DNA from: Massiliimalia timonensis
Lineage (GTDB): Bacteria; Bacillota; Clostridia; Oscillospirales; Ruminococcaceae
Assembly: GCF_900186585.1 (NCBI RefSeq)
Contig: NZ_FYDD01000002.1
Coordinates: 186,001-250,000 of the forward strand
DNA length: 64,000 nucleotides
Direction of reading: 5' to 3'
In this document: positions 9,197-18,250 of the stretch, piece by piece
How positions within the stretch are numbered: the first letter of the stretch is position 1
Layout of the letters: the number at the start of each line of letters is the position of its first letter
Notes under the pieces: model-generated
What the model was told of the DNA's origin: nothing
What the model saw: only the letters and a program-made list of their open reading frames with translations
Database searches by the model: none
Made by a program: the position numbers and the translations under genes

Positions 9197-10342
9197 TTGG
9201 AACAACGGGAAGTCTACTTGGACAACAGCGCCACAACACAGGTGTGCGAAGAAGCGGCGCAGGCTGTGCTCCGCGCGATGCGGCAGGAGTACGGGAACGC
9301 CGCGAGCTTACATAAAAAGGGCTGGGAAGCGCAGAAGCTTTTAATAGAAGCAAAAAAAGGGCTTGCCCGCTTGCTTGCCTGTGAGGAAGGGGAAATTTAT
9401 TTCACCTCAGGGGCGACGGAATCAAACAATATCAGTATTTTAGGCGGCACGGCCGCGGCCAAGCGCCGGGGGGACCGGATCGTTACCACGGCGGTCGAAC
9501 ATGCGTCGGTGCTGGCGTGCGCCGGGGAGCTGGAACGCCAGGGATATGAGGTGGTGAAGATCCTCCCCAGAGAGGATGGCAACTTTGACCCAATGGATTT
9601 TTACGAGGCGGTGGACGACCGCACTGTGTTGGTGTCTGCAATGTATGTCAACAATGAAACCGGGCTGTTATTGCCGGTCGAGGAGATCGGAAAGGCAGTA
9701 AAGCGGAAAAACCCGAATGTGCTGTTTCACGTTGACGCTGTGCAGGGCTTTTTGAAACAGCCGCTTCGGCTCAAACGCTCCCAGATCGACCTTTTGAGCG
9801 CGAGCGGGCATAAAATTTATGCGCCCAAGGGCGTGGGGTTGTTATACCTTCGCAAAGGGGTGCGGGTAAAACCGCTTTTCTTCGGCGGAGGACAGCAGGA
9901 TGGCATCCGGGTGGGGACCGAAGCGGTTCCTCTTGCCGCGGGATTTTACGCCGCCGCAAAACAGGTTGCAGAACACCAGAAACAAGACCTTGCCCATTAC
10001 GAAAAATTGAAAGAACACTTGTTGTCCCGTATGGCGCAGATCGAGGATGTTTCCATTAACGAAAAGGGGAACTGCGTGCCGTACATTGTCAACCTGTCTG
10101 TGAAAAGGGTTCGTTCCGAGGTCATGCTCCATTTTCTGGAACAGTATGGGATTTATGTATCCAGCGGGTCGGCCTGCTCCAAGGGGGCAAAAAGCCATGT
10201 GCTTTCGGCGTTTGGATATGCGGACGATCGGATCGATACGGCGCTTCGGCTGAGCTTTTCCCCGCAGACAACAAAAGAAGATCTGGATTATTTTGCAGAT
10301 AAGCTGAAAGAGGGCGCACAGACCCTGATGAAATTAAAATAG
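9197..10342 (+). CDS. Cysteine desulfurase, NifS/IscS family
   Basis: 381-residue pyridoxal-phosphate enzyme that takes sulfur from cysteine as a persulfide and passes it to acceptors. Visible motifs are YLDNSATTQ at the N-terminus, VEHASVL with the cofactor-stacking His, the Schiff-base lysine in SASGHKIYAPKG near residue 205, and the active cysteine in SSGSACSKG near residue 326. The start is a TTG at 9197 preceded by AAAGGA. The gene lies 13 bases before thiI, the same pairing as nifZ-thiI in Bacillus, so its likely job is to feed sulfur to ThiI for 4-thiouridine in tRNA. Confidence 0.93.
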   Translation: MEQREVYLDNSATTQVCEEAAQAVLRAMRQEYGNAASLHKKGWEAQKLLIEAKKGLARLLACEEGEIYFTSGATESNNISILGGTAAAKRRGDRIVTTAVEHASVLACAGELERQGYEVVKILPREDGNFDPMDFYEAVDDRTVLVSAMYVNNETGLLLPVEEIGKAVKRKNPNVLFHVDAVQGFLKQPLRLKRSQIDLLSASGHKIYAPKGVGLLYLRKGVRVKPLFFGGGQQDGIRVGTEAVPLAAGFYAAAKQVAEHQKQDLAHYEKLKEHLLSRMAQIEDVSINEKGNCVPYIVNLSVKRVRSEVMLHFLEQYGIYVSSGSACSKGAKSHVLSAFGYADDRIDTALRLSFSPQTTKEDLDYFADKLKEGAQTLMKLK

Positions 10343-10355
10343 AAGAGGACAGAAC

Positions 10356-11534
10356 ATGAAAAAAGAAGTGATTATGATAAAGTTGGGGGAGATCGCCTTA
10401 AAGGGGTTGAACCGGAAGACGTTTGAAGACACCTTGGTCAAGAATATCAAATGGCGTCTGCGCGGTGTGGGGAAATTTTCAGTGACCCGTGCGCAGTCTA
10501 CCATGTATATCGAGCCGAAAGAAGACGATATCGACTTTGAGGAAGCGGTGGAGCACCTGCAAAAGGTATTTGGCATCGCCGCCTTTACCCGCGCGCTGGT
10601 CACCGAGAAAGAGCTCTCTTGTATCCAAAAAGACGCGGTGGAATACATGAAAGACGTACTGCCCTATGCGAAAACCTTTAAGGTGACCGCAAAACGGGCG
10701 GATAAAAAATTCCCGCTGACCTCTCCGCAGATCCAGCAGGAGCTGGGCGGCGTGCTTTTGGAGGCTTATCCGCACCTGAAGGTAGACGTCCATCATCCGG
10801 AAGTGACGGTGACGATCGAAGTCCGGGATTTTGGCGCGTATATCCATGCGAAACAGCTGCCGGGAGCAGGCGGGATGCCGGTGGGTTCGTCCGGGAAAGC
10901 GATGGTGTTGATCTCCGGCGGGATCGACAGCCCGGTGGCGGCTTACATGATGGCGAAGCGGGGGCTTATTTTGCATGCGATCCATTTTGTCAGTCCGCCC
11001 TACACCAGCGACCGCGCCCAGCAGAAAGTAGAGGACTTGTGCGAGATCGTTAGCCAGTATGCAGGGAAGATCACCTTTCACTGTGTGCCCTTTACTAAGA
11101 TCCAGGAGGCGATCAAGCTTCACTGCCCGGAAGAGTTCTTCACCATTATTATGCGCCGCCTGATGATGGAGATCGCCATCCGCGTCAGCGAGGAAAATGA
11201 TTTGAAAGCGCTGATCACCGGGGAAAGCCTGGCACAGGTGGCAAGCCAGACCATTGGGGCTATCGCGGCGACCGACGAGGTCTGCACCATGCCGGTGTTC
11301 CGTCCATTGATTGGGATGGATAAGAATGAGATCATTGAGATCGCACGCAAAATCGGGACCTTTGAAACCTCGATCCTTCCATTTGAGGACTGCTGTACTG
11401 TGTTTACGCCAAAGCATCCGAAAACACGCCCTAATCTGGAACAGGTGCGGGCGTCACAGGCGGCCTTTGATTTCGCGCCTTTGATAGAAGAGGCGATCCA
11501 AGGTATTGAGGTGAAAACCATCGCCGCCCTATAA
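10356..11534 (+). CDS. thiI: tRNA 4-thiouridine synthase ThiI
   Basis: 392 residues. It adenylates U8 of tRNA and replaces its oxygen with sulfur; in some bacteria it also supplies sulfur for thiamine. The N-terminal ferredoxin-like and THUMP domains cover about residues 1-165. The PP-loop ATP pyrophosphatase motif SGGIDSPVA is near residue 187. As in Bacillus, the C-terminal rhodanese domain of the Escherichia coli protein is absent, so sulfur must come directly from a dedicated desulfurase, fitting the gene just upstream. The ATG at 10356 has AGAGGA nearby. cinA follows after 26 bases. Confidence 0.96.
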   Translation: MKKEVIMIKLGEIALKGLNRKTFEDTLVKNIKWRLRGVGKFSVTRAQSTMYIEPKEDDIDFEEAVEHLQKVFGIAAFTRALVTEKELSCIQKDAVEYMKDVLPYAKTFKVTAKRADKKFPLTSPQIQQELGGVLLEAYPHLKVDVHHPEVTVTIEVRDFGAYIHAKQLPGAGGMPVGSSGKAMVLISGGIDSPVAAYMMAKRGLILHAIHFVSPPYTSDRAQQKVEDLCEIVSQYAGKITFHCVPFTKIQEAIKLHCPEEFFTIIMRRLMMEIAIRVSEENDLKALITGESLAQVASQTIGAIAATDEVCTMPVFRPLIGMDKNEIIEIARKIGTFETSILPFEDCCTVFTPKHPKTRPNLEQVRASQAAFDFAPLIEEAIQGIEVKTIAAL

Positions 11535-11560
11535 TTTATAGAAAGAAAGCTGGAATTACC

Positions 11561-12826
11561 ATGAACGCAGAAATTATTTCTGTCGGCACGGAGATCGTGC
11601 TGGGGGATATTCTGAACACACACTCACAATTCCTTTCCCGCGAGCTTGCCGGGATGGGCATCAACGTATATTACCACACCGCAGTAGGCGACAATGACCG
11701 GCGCTTTACCGGAATGCTGGAAAATGCGTTAAACCGGAGCGATATTGTTTTTCTGACCGGGGGGCTTGGCCCAACAACGGATGACATCACCAAAGAAACT
11801 GCCTGCCAGCTTATGGGGCTGGAGTGCCATTATGATGAAGCGATCGGAGAAAGGATCCGCAGTTATTTTGCCCGCTCCGGCAGAAGGATGAGCGAAAACA
11901 ACAAAAAGCAGGCAATGGTGCCCCAGGGTGCTGTCGTCCTGCAAAACGACTGGGGGACTGCCCCGGGCTTTATTCTGGAAAAGGAAGGGAAGACCGTAGT
12001 GTTGCTGCCCGGCCCACCGCGTGAATTGCAGCCGATGTTTCTTCAGCGGGTGAAGCCTTATCTGGAACAGAAAACGAATGGGATCATCTTTTCTAAAAAC
12101 GTCCGGGTGTTTGGGATCGGGGAGTCCCTGTTGGAGGAAGAGATCGTTGACTTGGTGACCTCTGGAAACCCGACCGTCGCCTTGTATGCAAAAACAGGAG
12201 AAGTATTGATCCGTGTTACAGCGAAAGCACCCAATCAGCAGCAGGCGGAAGAGCTGGTGGATGGGATGATAGGCCAGCTTCGGGAACGGCTGGGAAACAC
12301 GGTTTATGGGATTGACGTCGCGGGACTGAACGAGGCGCTTGTCGCGGAACTGAAGCGGCAGAAGAAGACGGTAGCGACAGCAGAAAGCTGCACCGGCGGG
12401 ATGATCGCAGAACAGATCACCGATGTCCCTGGCTCGTCTGAGGTGTTTGAAATGGGGACAGTGACCTATGCCAACCGGATCAAACGGGATCTGTTAGGGG
12501 TATCGGAGCAGACCCTGCAGACAGTTGGGGCTGTCAGCCGGGAATGTGCACTGGAAATGGCGCGCGGCCTTGCTCAAAAAAGCGGCGCGGATTTTAACGT
12601 GGCAGTGACCGGGATCGCGGGTCCTTCCGGCGGGACGACAGAAAAGCCGGTGGGAACAGTATACATTGCAGTAGAGCATGGCGGAAAGGTTTGGTGTCAC
12701 CACTACTATTTTGCAAGGAATCAGAAAGAGCGGGATTACAACCGCACCCAAGCCTGCCTGAACGCAATGAATATGGTCCGGCTAACGCTGACGGACCCTA
12801 AAATTTACGAGGAATATTATGAGTAA
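11561..12826 (+). CDS. cinA: CinA family protein (nicotinamide-nucleotide amidase)
   Basis: 421 residues, two domains. The N-terminal MoCF/COG1058 domain starts AEIISVGTEIVLGDI and continues to FLTGGLGPTTDDITKE near residue 75. The C-terminal PncC-type deamidase domain (about 255-415) has the motifs ATAESCTGGMIAEQI and TGIAGPSGGT. The family deamidates nicotinamide mononucleotide in pyridine nucleotide salvage, and was first named as competence-induced. An AAAGAAAG site precedes the ATG. Its 3' end overlaps the sortase gene by 8 bases, which suggests translational coupling. Confidence 0.95.
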   Translation: MNAEIISVGTEIVLGDILNTHSQFLSRELAGMGINVYYHTAVGDNDRRFTGMLENALNRSDIVFLTGGLGPTTDDITKETACQLMGLECHYDEAIGERIRSYFARSGRRMSENNKKQAMVPQGAVVLQNDWGTAPGFILEKEGKTVVLLPGPPRELQPMFLQRVKPYLEQKTNGIIFSKNVRVFGIGESLLEEEIVDLVTSGNPTVALYAKTGEVLIRVTAKAPNQQQAEELVDGMIGQLRERLGNTVYGIDVAGLNEALVAELKRQKKTVATAESCTGGMIAEQITDVPGSSEVFEMGTVTYANRIKRDLLGVSEQTLQTVGAVSRECALEMARGLAQKSGADFNVAVTGIAGPSGGTTEKPVGTVYIAVEHGGKVWCHHYYFARNQKERDYNRTQACLNAMNMVRLTLTDPKIYEEYYE

Positions 12827-13724
12827 AAAAAAAGTAGTGATGACACAGGAAAGACGGAAAAAGAACCGCGTCTATAATATCTTGATCGCTGTGTTTGCGC
12901 TGATTTTTATCGTATCCTTGGCAGTTTTAGGCTATTGGCTGTATGATTATTACAGCGCCAGCCAGTTTGTAGGGAAGATCCAGGAGATGCGCCAGCAGAT
13001 CCCGACGCAGGAAGAAATCGATGCTATGCCGGAGGGTGCGGAGGATCAATTTGCGGCGATCTATGCCAAGCATCCGGACTTCCGGGGCTGGATCACCATT
13101 GATGGCACCAAGATCGACTATCCGGTTGTGCAAGGGAAGGACAACGACTTTTACCTGCGGCGGAATATGGATGGGGAATACCACCGGTTGGGAACGGTAT
13201 TCACCGATTACCGCTGTCAGTTTGGGCCGGACGCCTTTTCGGACAACACCGTTGTGTATGGACATAGTGCGGTAAACGGCTCCTATTTCCGCGATTTGCT
13301 AAAATATAAAAAGCTGGACTACTACAAGGAACACCCGGTCATCCAATTCGACACCATTTACGGCGAGCAGGAGTGGGTGATCATTGGGGCGTTTATGTCC
13401 GGCATCTACCCGTCGCAGGGGGAAATGTTTGAATACCACAATTTTATTGAGGCAGGCTCGGAAGATAAATTTAACGCCTATGTGGAGGAGGTGGCCCGCC
13501 GCAGTTATATCACGACGGACATCCCAGTATCCTACGGCGACGACCTGCTGACATTATCTACCTGTGACTATGAATTTGAGGATTCCCGTTTTGTGGTCGT
13601 AGCAAAACGGTTAGAAGAAGGCGAGGACGGTGCAGCAATGGCGCAAAGCGCTGTAGAGCATCCCGACCACTTTATGCCGGATGCCTGGTATGAGGCAACA
13701 GGCAGGGAAAATCCAAACCAATGA
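12819..13724 (+). CDS. srtB: Class B sortase
   Basis: 301-residue membrane-anchored transpeptidase that joins proteins with a C-terminal sorting signal to the cell wall or to each other. A Lys/Arg-rich N-terminus and one membrane segment (about residues 22-44) precede the catalytic domain. The catalytic histidine is in VVYGHSAVNG, the cysteine in LLTLSTCDYEF, and the arginine in EDSRFVVVAKRL. Class B assignment rests on length and on the TLSTCDYE context. No obvious substrate with a sorting motif or pilin gene is nearby, so this is probably a housekeeping enzyme with substrates elsewhere. It overlaps cinA by 8 bases. Confidence 0.93.
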   Translation: MSKKKVVMTQERRKKNRVYNILIAVFALIFIVSLAVLGYWLYDYYSASQFVGKIQEMRQQIPTQEEIDAMPEGAEDQFAAIYAKHPDFRGWITIDGTKIDYPVVQGKDNDFYLRRNMDGEYHRLGTVFTDYRCQFGPDAFSDNTVVYGHSAVNGSYFRDLLKYKKLDYYKEHPVIQFDTIYGEQEWVIIGAFMSGIYPSQGEMFEYHNFIEAGSEDKFNAYVEEVARRSYITTDIPVSYGDDLLTLSTCDYEFEDSRFVVVAKRLEEGEDGAAMAQSAVEHPDHFMPDAWYEATGRENPNQ

Positions 13725-13740
13725 TAAAGGAGTGTTTTTT

Positions 13741-14799
13741 ATGACAAGTATTACAAGCAGGCCCTTTGGACTGACCTACGACGGACAGCAGGCCGCGCTC
13801 TACACGCTGACAAACGGCATAGCGGAAGTAGACGTTTCCAATTACGGTGCAACGCTGGTTTCGATCCGTATACCGGATCAGGGAGGACAGTACCGCGATC
13901 TTTTGTTGGGAGAAGACGATGTGCAGGGCTACCAGCGGCAGGGCAATTATTTTGGCGCTCTGATTGGAAGAAATGGGAACCGGATCAAAGGCGGACGGGT
14001 CGAGATCAACCGCCAAGCTTACCAAATGGAAGTTGGGGAGGGCGGAAACAACCTTCACAGCGCACCGAACGGGTTTGACAAACGGATGTGGAATACGGCT
14101 GTTGTACAGACAGAGCACGGCCAGTCTTTGGAATGCTCGCTGTTCAGCCCGGCGGGAGACCAGGGGCTTCCGGGGAATTTGCAGGTTTGCGTACGGTATT
14201 CTCTGGCGGCGGACAACGGGCTGATCCTAGAATATTTTGCAAAGACTGATGCGGATACTCTGGTAAACATGACAAACCATGCGTATTTTAACCTAAATGG
14301 GCACGACAGCGGCTCGGTAGAAGGGCACCGCGTGTGCCTGATGGCAGATTTTTACACCCCGACCGATGAAACCAACTGCCCGACCGGAGAAGTGCGCTTT
14401 GTCAAGGACACGCCTTATGACTTTACAGAATTCCATACCATTGGGGAACGCCTGCGCCAAACCCCGGACTTTTCCTATACAGGCGGTTATGACTTAAACT
14501 ATATTCTGCGCACGAAGGAACGCCAGATGGCCCTGAGCGCCAAAGTGATCGGCGACCAGAGCGGGATCCAGATGGAAGTTTATACCAATCAGCCTGCTAT
14601 GCAGTTCTACACCGGGAACGGCATTCAGGATGTGGAAGGAAAAAATGGGGCGCGCTACCAGCCGTTCGGCGGCTTTTGCCTGGAAACCCAAAGCGTGCCA
14701 AACGCCATTAACTTGCAGCATTTCGGTGCGCCGATCCTGCGTGCGGGCGATGTTTATAACTATACGACAGTGTACCGTTTCTCTTCTCATGCGGAATAA
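13741..14799 (+). CDS. galM: Aldose 1-epimerase (galactose mutarotase)
   Basis: 352 residues in the cytoplasm; interconverts alpha and beta anomers of galactose, glucose and other aldoses. I start it at the ATG at 13741, which has AAAGGAG 8 bases upstream; a longer frame from 13681 overlaps the sortase gene. Family landmarks are IGRNGNRIKGG, the NNLHSAPNGFDKRMW stretch with a catalytic-site histidine, MTNHAYFNLNGH with the second histidine, and the C-terminal FCLETQSVPNAIN containing the glutamate base. No other galactose-pathway gene lies nearby. Confidence 0.94.
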   Translation: MTSITSRPFGLTYDGQQAALYTLTNGIAEVDVSNYGATLVSIRIPDQGGQYRDLLLGEDDVQGYQRQGNYFGALIGRNGNRIKGGRVEINRQAYQMEVGEGGNNLHSAPNGFDKRMWNTAVVQTEHGQSLECSLFSPAGDQGLPGNLQVCVRYSLAADNGLILEYFAKTDADTLVNMTNHAYFNLNGHDSGSVEGHRVCLMADFYTPTDETNCPTGEVRFVKDTPYDFTEFHTIGERLRQTPDFSYTGGYDLNYILRTKERQMALSAKVIGDQSGIQMEVYTNQPAMQFYTGNGIQDVEGKNGARYQPFGGFCLETQSVPNAINLQHFGAPILRAGDVYNYTTVYRFSSHAE

Positions 14800-14834
14800 T
14801 ATGAATAAACTGTGAATAGGAAAACACAATATTT

Positions 14835-14880
14835 TCACATTCATTCATAAAAAAATGTGGCAAATATGAATGAAATGTGA
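14835..14880. repeat. Imperfect inverted repeat, possible operator or hairpin
   Basis: Arms of 15 and 16 bases (14835-14849 and 14865-14880) match except for one extra base, around the core TCACATT-CATTCATA. They flank a 15-base centre. The repeat sits between galM and the galM-side terminator at 14922, in AT-rich DNA. It is not followed by a T run, so it is not a terminator itself. Confidence 0.5.
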
Positions 14881-14921
14881 TATATTAATAATTGTTGTTT
14901 TGTCTATTTTAGATTCGGAAC

Positions 14922-14951
14922 AACAGACGCCCGTTTTGGCGTCTGTTTTCC
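14922..14951 (+). terminator. Terminator upstream of the Gld-like ABC operon
   Basis: Stem AACAGACGCC / GGCGTCTGTT with a 6-base loop, followed by TTCC. It most likely ends transcription from galM. It could also attenuate a promoter lying between 14800 and 14920. Confidence 0.8.
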
Positions 14952-15027
14952 TGTCTGTATGATAAGGGGCGGCGGCAAAGCTGCTTTGAAAAATGGACGC
15001 AAAAAATGAAAATTGGAGGGAGAACGG

Positions 15028-16068
15028 ATGATCGAGATAAAAAACCTGACCAAGCGTTACGGTAACAAGATGGCAGTTGACAATGTATCTTTTACAGTAA
15101 ACAAAGGTGAGATTTTAGGTTTTTTAGGTCCGAACGGTGCGGGGAAATCCACGACCATGAATATTTTGACAGGATACCTTTCCGCAACAGAGGGACAGGC
15201 AATCATCGATGGGTTTGATATTTTGGAAAACCCGACCGAAGCAAAAAAGAAGATAGGTTATCTGCCGGAACAGCCTCCGCTGTATGTTGATATGACAGTG
15301 GATGAATATCTGGACTTTATGTATGACCTGAAACGCGTGAAAGTAGGCGCAAGTAAAAAAACACACATCAGTGAAATTTGCAGCCTTGTAAAGATTTCCC
15401 ATGTGCGCAAGCGTTTGATTCGCAACCTGTCAAAGGGGTACAAACAGCGTGTGGGGATCGCACAAGCACTGCTTGGCAATCCGGAAGTTCTGATTTTGGA
15501 CGAGCCGACGGTTGGCTTGGACCCGAAACAGATCATTGAGATCCGGACCCTGATTAAATCACTCAGTGAAAGCCATACGGTAATTCTGTCTTCCCATATC
15601 CTGCCGGAAATCCAGGCAGTTTGTGACAGGGTGATCGTAATCAACCAGGGCAAACTGGTGGCGGACGATACCGAAAGCAACTTGTCCAATAAATTGTCGG
15701 ACGATATCCGCTACACGATTCGGATTGACGGGCCGGAAAAAGATGTTCTGTCCATGCTGCGCTCGATCCCGGCAATGACGGAAGTGCAGGCATTGGGAAT
15801 GCGCGAACCGGGTGTTTACGAGTATAATATCGAAGCGGAGAAAGGATTTGACATCCGCCGTGAGGTATTTAAGCGCGCGGCAGGGCGCAACTGGCCGATT
15901 ATGGGCTTAAAGAGCAGCGAACTGACCTTGGAAGACATCTTCCTCCAGCTGACAGAGGGCCGGATGGACGACACGGTTTTGGTTGCTCCAGTCAATGTGG
16001 AGGAGCCTGAAACAGAACCGGTAGAAAAAGCTGATTCTGAAGAAAAAGACGGGGGTGACGAAGAATGA
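15028..16068 (+). CDS. ABC transporter ATP-binding protein, GldA-like
   Basis: 346-residue ATPase of an ABC-2 type transporter. Walker A is GPNGAGKST near residue 38, the signature is LSKGYKQRVGIAQ near residue 137, Walker B is VLILDEPTVGLDP, and the H-loop is in SSHIL. The C-terminal 120 residues form an acidic extension rich in Glu and Asp. The start at 15028 has GGAGGGAG upstream; an in-frame ATG at 15013 lacks a site. The stop overlaps the following permease by four bases. With the next three genes it forms an operon resembling gldA-gldF-gldG plus DUF4340. Confidence 0.93.
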   Translation: MIEIKNLTKRYGNKMAVDNVSFTVNKGEILGFLGPNGAGKSTTMNILTGYLSATEGQAIIDGFDILENPTEAKKKIGYLPEQPPLYVDMTVDEYLDFMYDLKRVKVGASKKTHISEICSLVKISHVRKRLIRNLSKGYKQRVGIAQALLGNPEVLILDEPTVGLDPKQIIEIRTLIKSLSESHTVILSSHILPEIQAVCDRVIVINQGKLVADDTESNLSNKLSDDIRYTIRIDGPEKDVLSMLRSIPAMTEVQALGMREPGVYEYNIEAEKGFDIRREVFKRAAGRNWPIMGLKSSELTLEDIFLQLTEGRMDDTVLVAPVNVEEPETEPVEKADSEEKDGGDEE

Positions 16069-16766
16069 GCGCAATTTTAAGACGCGAATTCGCGACCTAT
16101 TTCAGAGCGCCGCTGGGATATATTTATTTGGCGATCTTCTATTTCTTTGGAGGACAGTTCTTTTCCAGCGTGCTGTATAGTATGACCAATGACATTTCTA
16201 TCATATTTTCCAGCATGTTCAGCATTATGCTCTTTACGATCCCGCTGCTGACGATGAGGCTGATGAGTGAAGACAAACGTCTGAAAACGGATCAGGCACT
16301 GCTGACCGCCCCGGTTTCCTTAAATGGGATCGTATGGGGGAAATTTTTGGCGGCATTTGCGCTGTTTGGGATCGGGATCGCGATCACAGTGATCTATTTC
16401 CTGATCCTTTCTGCCATGGCAAGCCCGCAGTGGAACATCTTTTTCGGGAACCTGCTGGGGATCATTCTGCTGGGCGCTGCGCTGATCTCGATCGGTATGT
16501 TCATCTCTTCCCTGACGGAAAGCCAGATGATCGCAGCGATCGGTGGTTTCGCAGCAATGTTCTTTATTTTCCTGATCGACAGCATTGCTTCTTTGATCCC
16601 GATCAGCTGGTTGGGGGATGCGATCAAACAGCTGTCTTTCACCACGCGTTACAATGACTTTACCTCTGGGATTTTGGACTTTACCCATATCCTGTTTTTC
16701 CTCAGTGTAGTTGTGATCTTCAACTTCCTGACGGTCCGTATTTTAGAAAGAAAACGCTGGAGCTAA
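16065..16766 (+). CDS. ABC-2 type permease, GldF-like
   Basis: 233 residues with about six membrane segments; begins ILRREFATYFRAPLGYIYLA, the typical opening of ABC-2 permeases. The text DISIIFSSMFSIMLFTIPLL and TMRLMSEDKRLKTDQALLTA matches the GldF/NosY-like group. It is translationally coupled to the ATPase (ATGA overlap) and followed 14 bases later by the GldG-like gene. It would form the membrane channel. In Bacteroidetes the homologues are needed for gliding, but outside that phylum the substrate is unknown. Confidence 0.92.
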   Translation: MSAILRREFATYFRAPLGYIYLAIFYFFGGQFFSSVLYSMTNDISIIFSSMFSIMLFTIPLLTMRLMSEDKRLKTDQALLTAPVSLNGIVWGKFLAAFALFGIGIAITVIYFLILSAMASPQWNIFFGNLLGIILLGAALISIGMFISSLTESQMIAAIGGFAAMFFIFLIDSIASLIPISWLGDAIKQLSFTTRYNDFTSGILDFTHILFFLSVVVIFNFLTVRILERKRWS

Positions 16767-16780
16767 GGAGTTGAAGTGAG

Positions 16781-18247
16781 ATGAAGAAATTAAAGATATT
16801 AAATAGTCGTCGCTTTAAACATGGCTCTATGGCGACGATTCTGACCGTTGGTTTTATTGCGCTTGTGATCGTGATCAACGTGATCGCAAACCTGCTTTTG
16901 GCCCGTTTCCCGGTGAATATTGACCTGACAGAGGATAACATTTATCAGCTGACTCAGGAATCGGTAGATTACGCAAAGAATGTAAAGACAGACGTGGATA
17001 TTTATGTCTGTGCAGATCATTCCACACTGGAATCTATAGCCTCCAGTACGGTGTATTATAAGCAGGCGATGGAGATCATTGAAGCCTATGAGAAACAGAA
17101 TTCCCATATCAATGTAGAATATGTAAACCTGCTGGAAGAACCGGAATTTGCGAATGAATATGCAGGCTACAATGTGTCTGAATACAGTATCATTGTAAAA
17201 AGCGACAAGCGCGTTAAGGTGATCGCCAGCTTGACCGACTTGTTGGACCAGCAGTATGATTCACAGGGGAATACAAAGATCTCCTCCAAAGCGGAGCAGG
17301 TCATGACCTCTGCGCTGATGTATGTTACAGATGAAGAAGTTTTGAAGGCCTCTCTTCTGACTGGGCACAGTGAAACAGATATTTCCGGCTTTACCTCTTT
17401 GCTCAATTCCAACAACTATGAGGTGACCGAGCAGAACATTACCACAGAAGAACTGGATCCGGAAGCTTCTATGGCGGTTATCTATGCACCGACCACCGAC
17501 TACACCAATGAAGAATTAAAGAAGCTGGATGCTTTTTTGGACAACGATGGTAAATTTGGAAAAACTTTGATCTACATCGCATCTGTCAATCAGCCGGATC
17601 TTCCAAATCTGGAAGAGTTTTTAGGCGAATGGGGCATCGAGATCGGTGATGGCCTTGCATATGAGACCAACACGAAAAATGTATATGGACAGCAGGGCTA
17701 CATCATGGGTCTGGATTACACAGATACCGATTATACCGCTGACTTAAGACAGCCTGATCTGCCGTTCTTGAGCTATTATACCCGTCCGCTTTCCGCAAAA
17801 TGGGAGGAATACAGTAATGCGACTACAAAAGTGCTGCTCTCCACTCCAGAAACCAGCATTGTAGTACCGCTCAACCCTGATGAGGACTTTGATGTTAACT
17901 CCCAGCCGCAGGAATCTCATCCAGTGGCAATTTTAGGCCAGCGCACCCGTTATGAAGGCACTGACCCGACTTCCTCCAACGTATTGGTATTTGGCGGAGA
18001 TACGATGTTTAATGCACAGGTACTGGCCAGTGCAAATTACAATAATAACGAGTACACTGTCAATCTGGTCAACAAGCTGATGGGAAAAGAAGACAGCCTG
18101 AACATCGTTTCTGTCAGCTTTGATCAGGAAGCACTCAGCATCACACAGTCCCAGTACATGACCTTCAGCATCGTCTTTATGTTCGCGCTGCCGATCGTCT
18201 GTGTGATCGTGGGGATTGTGATCTGGGTCGTCAGGAGGCACAAATAA
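16781..18247 (+). CDS. GldG-like ABC transporter auxiliary protein
   Basis: 488 residues. An N-terminal membrane segment (about 23-45) is followed by the signature NIDLTEDNIYQLTQESVDY typical of GldG/ABC_transp_aux proteins. A large extracytoplasmic domain follows, with a second membrane segment at the C-terminus (about 460-484) and a basic tail. The domain resembles intraflagellar-transport-like proteins and probably cooperates with the permease outside the membrane. AAGGAG lies upstream of the ATG. Function outside gliding bacteria is not established. Confidence 0.9.
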   Translation: MKKLKILNSRRFKHGSMATILTVGFIALVIVINVIANLLLARFPVNIDLTEDNIYQLTQESVDYAKNVKTDVDIYVCADHSTLESIASSTVYYKQAMEIIEAYEKQNSHINVEYVNLLEEPEFANEYAGYNVSEYSIIVKSDKRVKVIASLTDLLDQQYDSQGNTKISSKAEQVMTSALMYVTDEEVLKASLLTGHSETDISGFTSLLNSNNYEVTEQNITTEELDPEASMAVIYAPTTDYTNEELKKLDAFLDNDGKFGKTLIYIASVNQPDLPNLEEFLGEWGIEIGDGLAYETNTKNVYGQQGYIMGLDYTDTDYTADLRQPDLPFLSYYTRPLSAKWEEYSNATTKVLLSTPETSIVVPLNPDEDFDVNSQPQESHPVAILGQRTRYEGTDPTSSNVLVFGGDTMFNAQVLASANYNNNEYTVNLVNKLMGKEDSLNIVSVSFDQEALSITQSQYMTFSIVFMFALPIVCVIVGIVIWVVRRHK

Positions 18248-18250
18248 CCT

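Noticed and set aside
10479-11417. 312-codon minus-strand open frame opposite thiI
   Set aside because: Mirror of a well-conserved gene; composition is His/Asp/Arg-rich as expected from reverse reading, with no ribosome binding site.
13681-13740. Upstream start giving a 372-residue GalM
   Set aside because: Overlaps sortase coding sequence and has no ribosome binding site; the ATG at 13741 has one.
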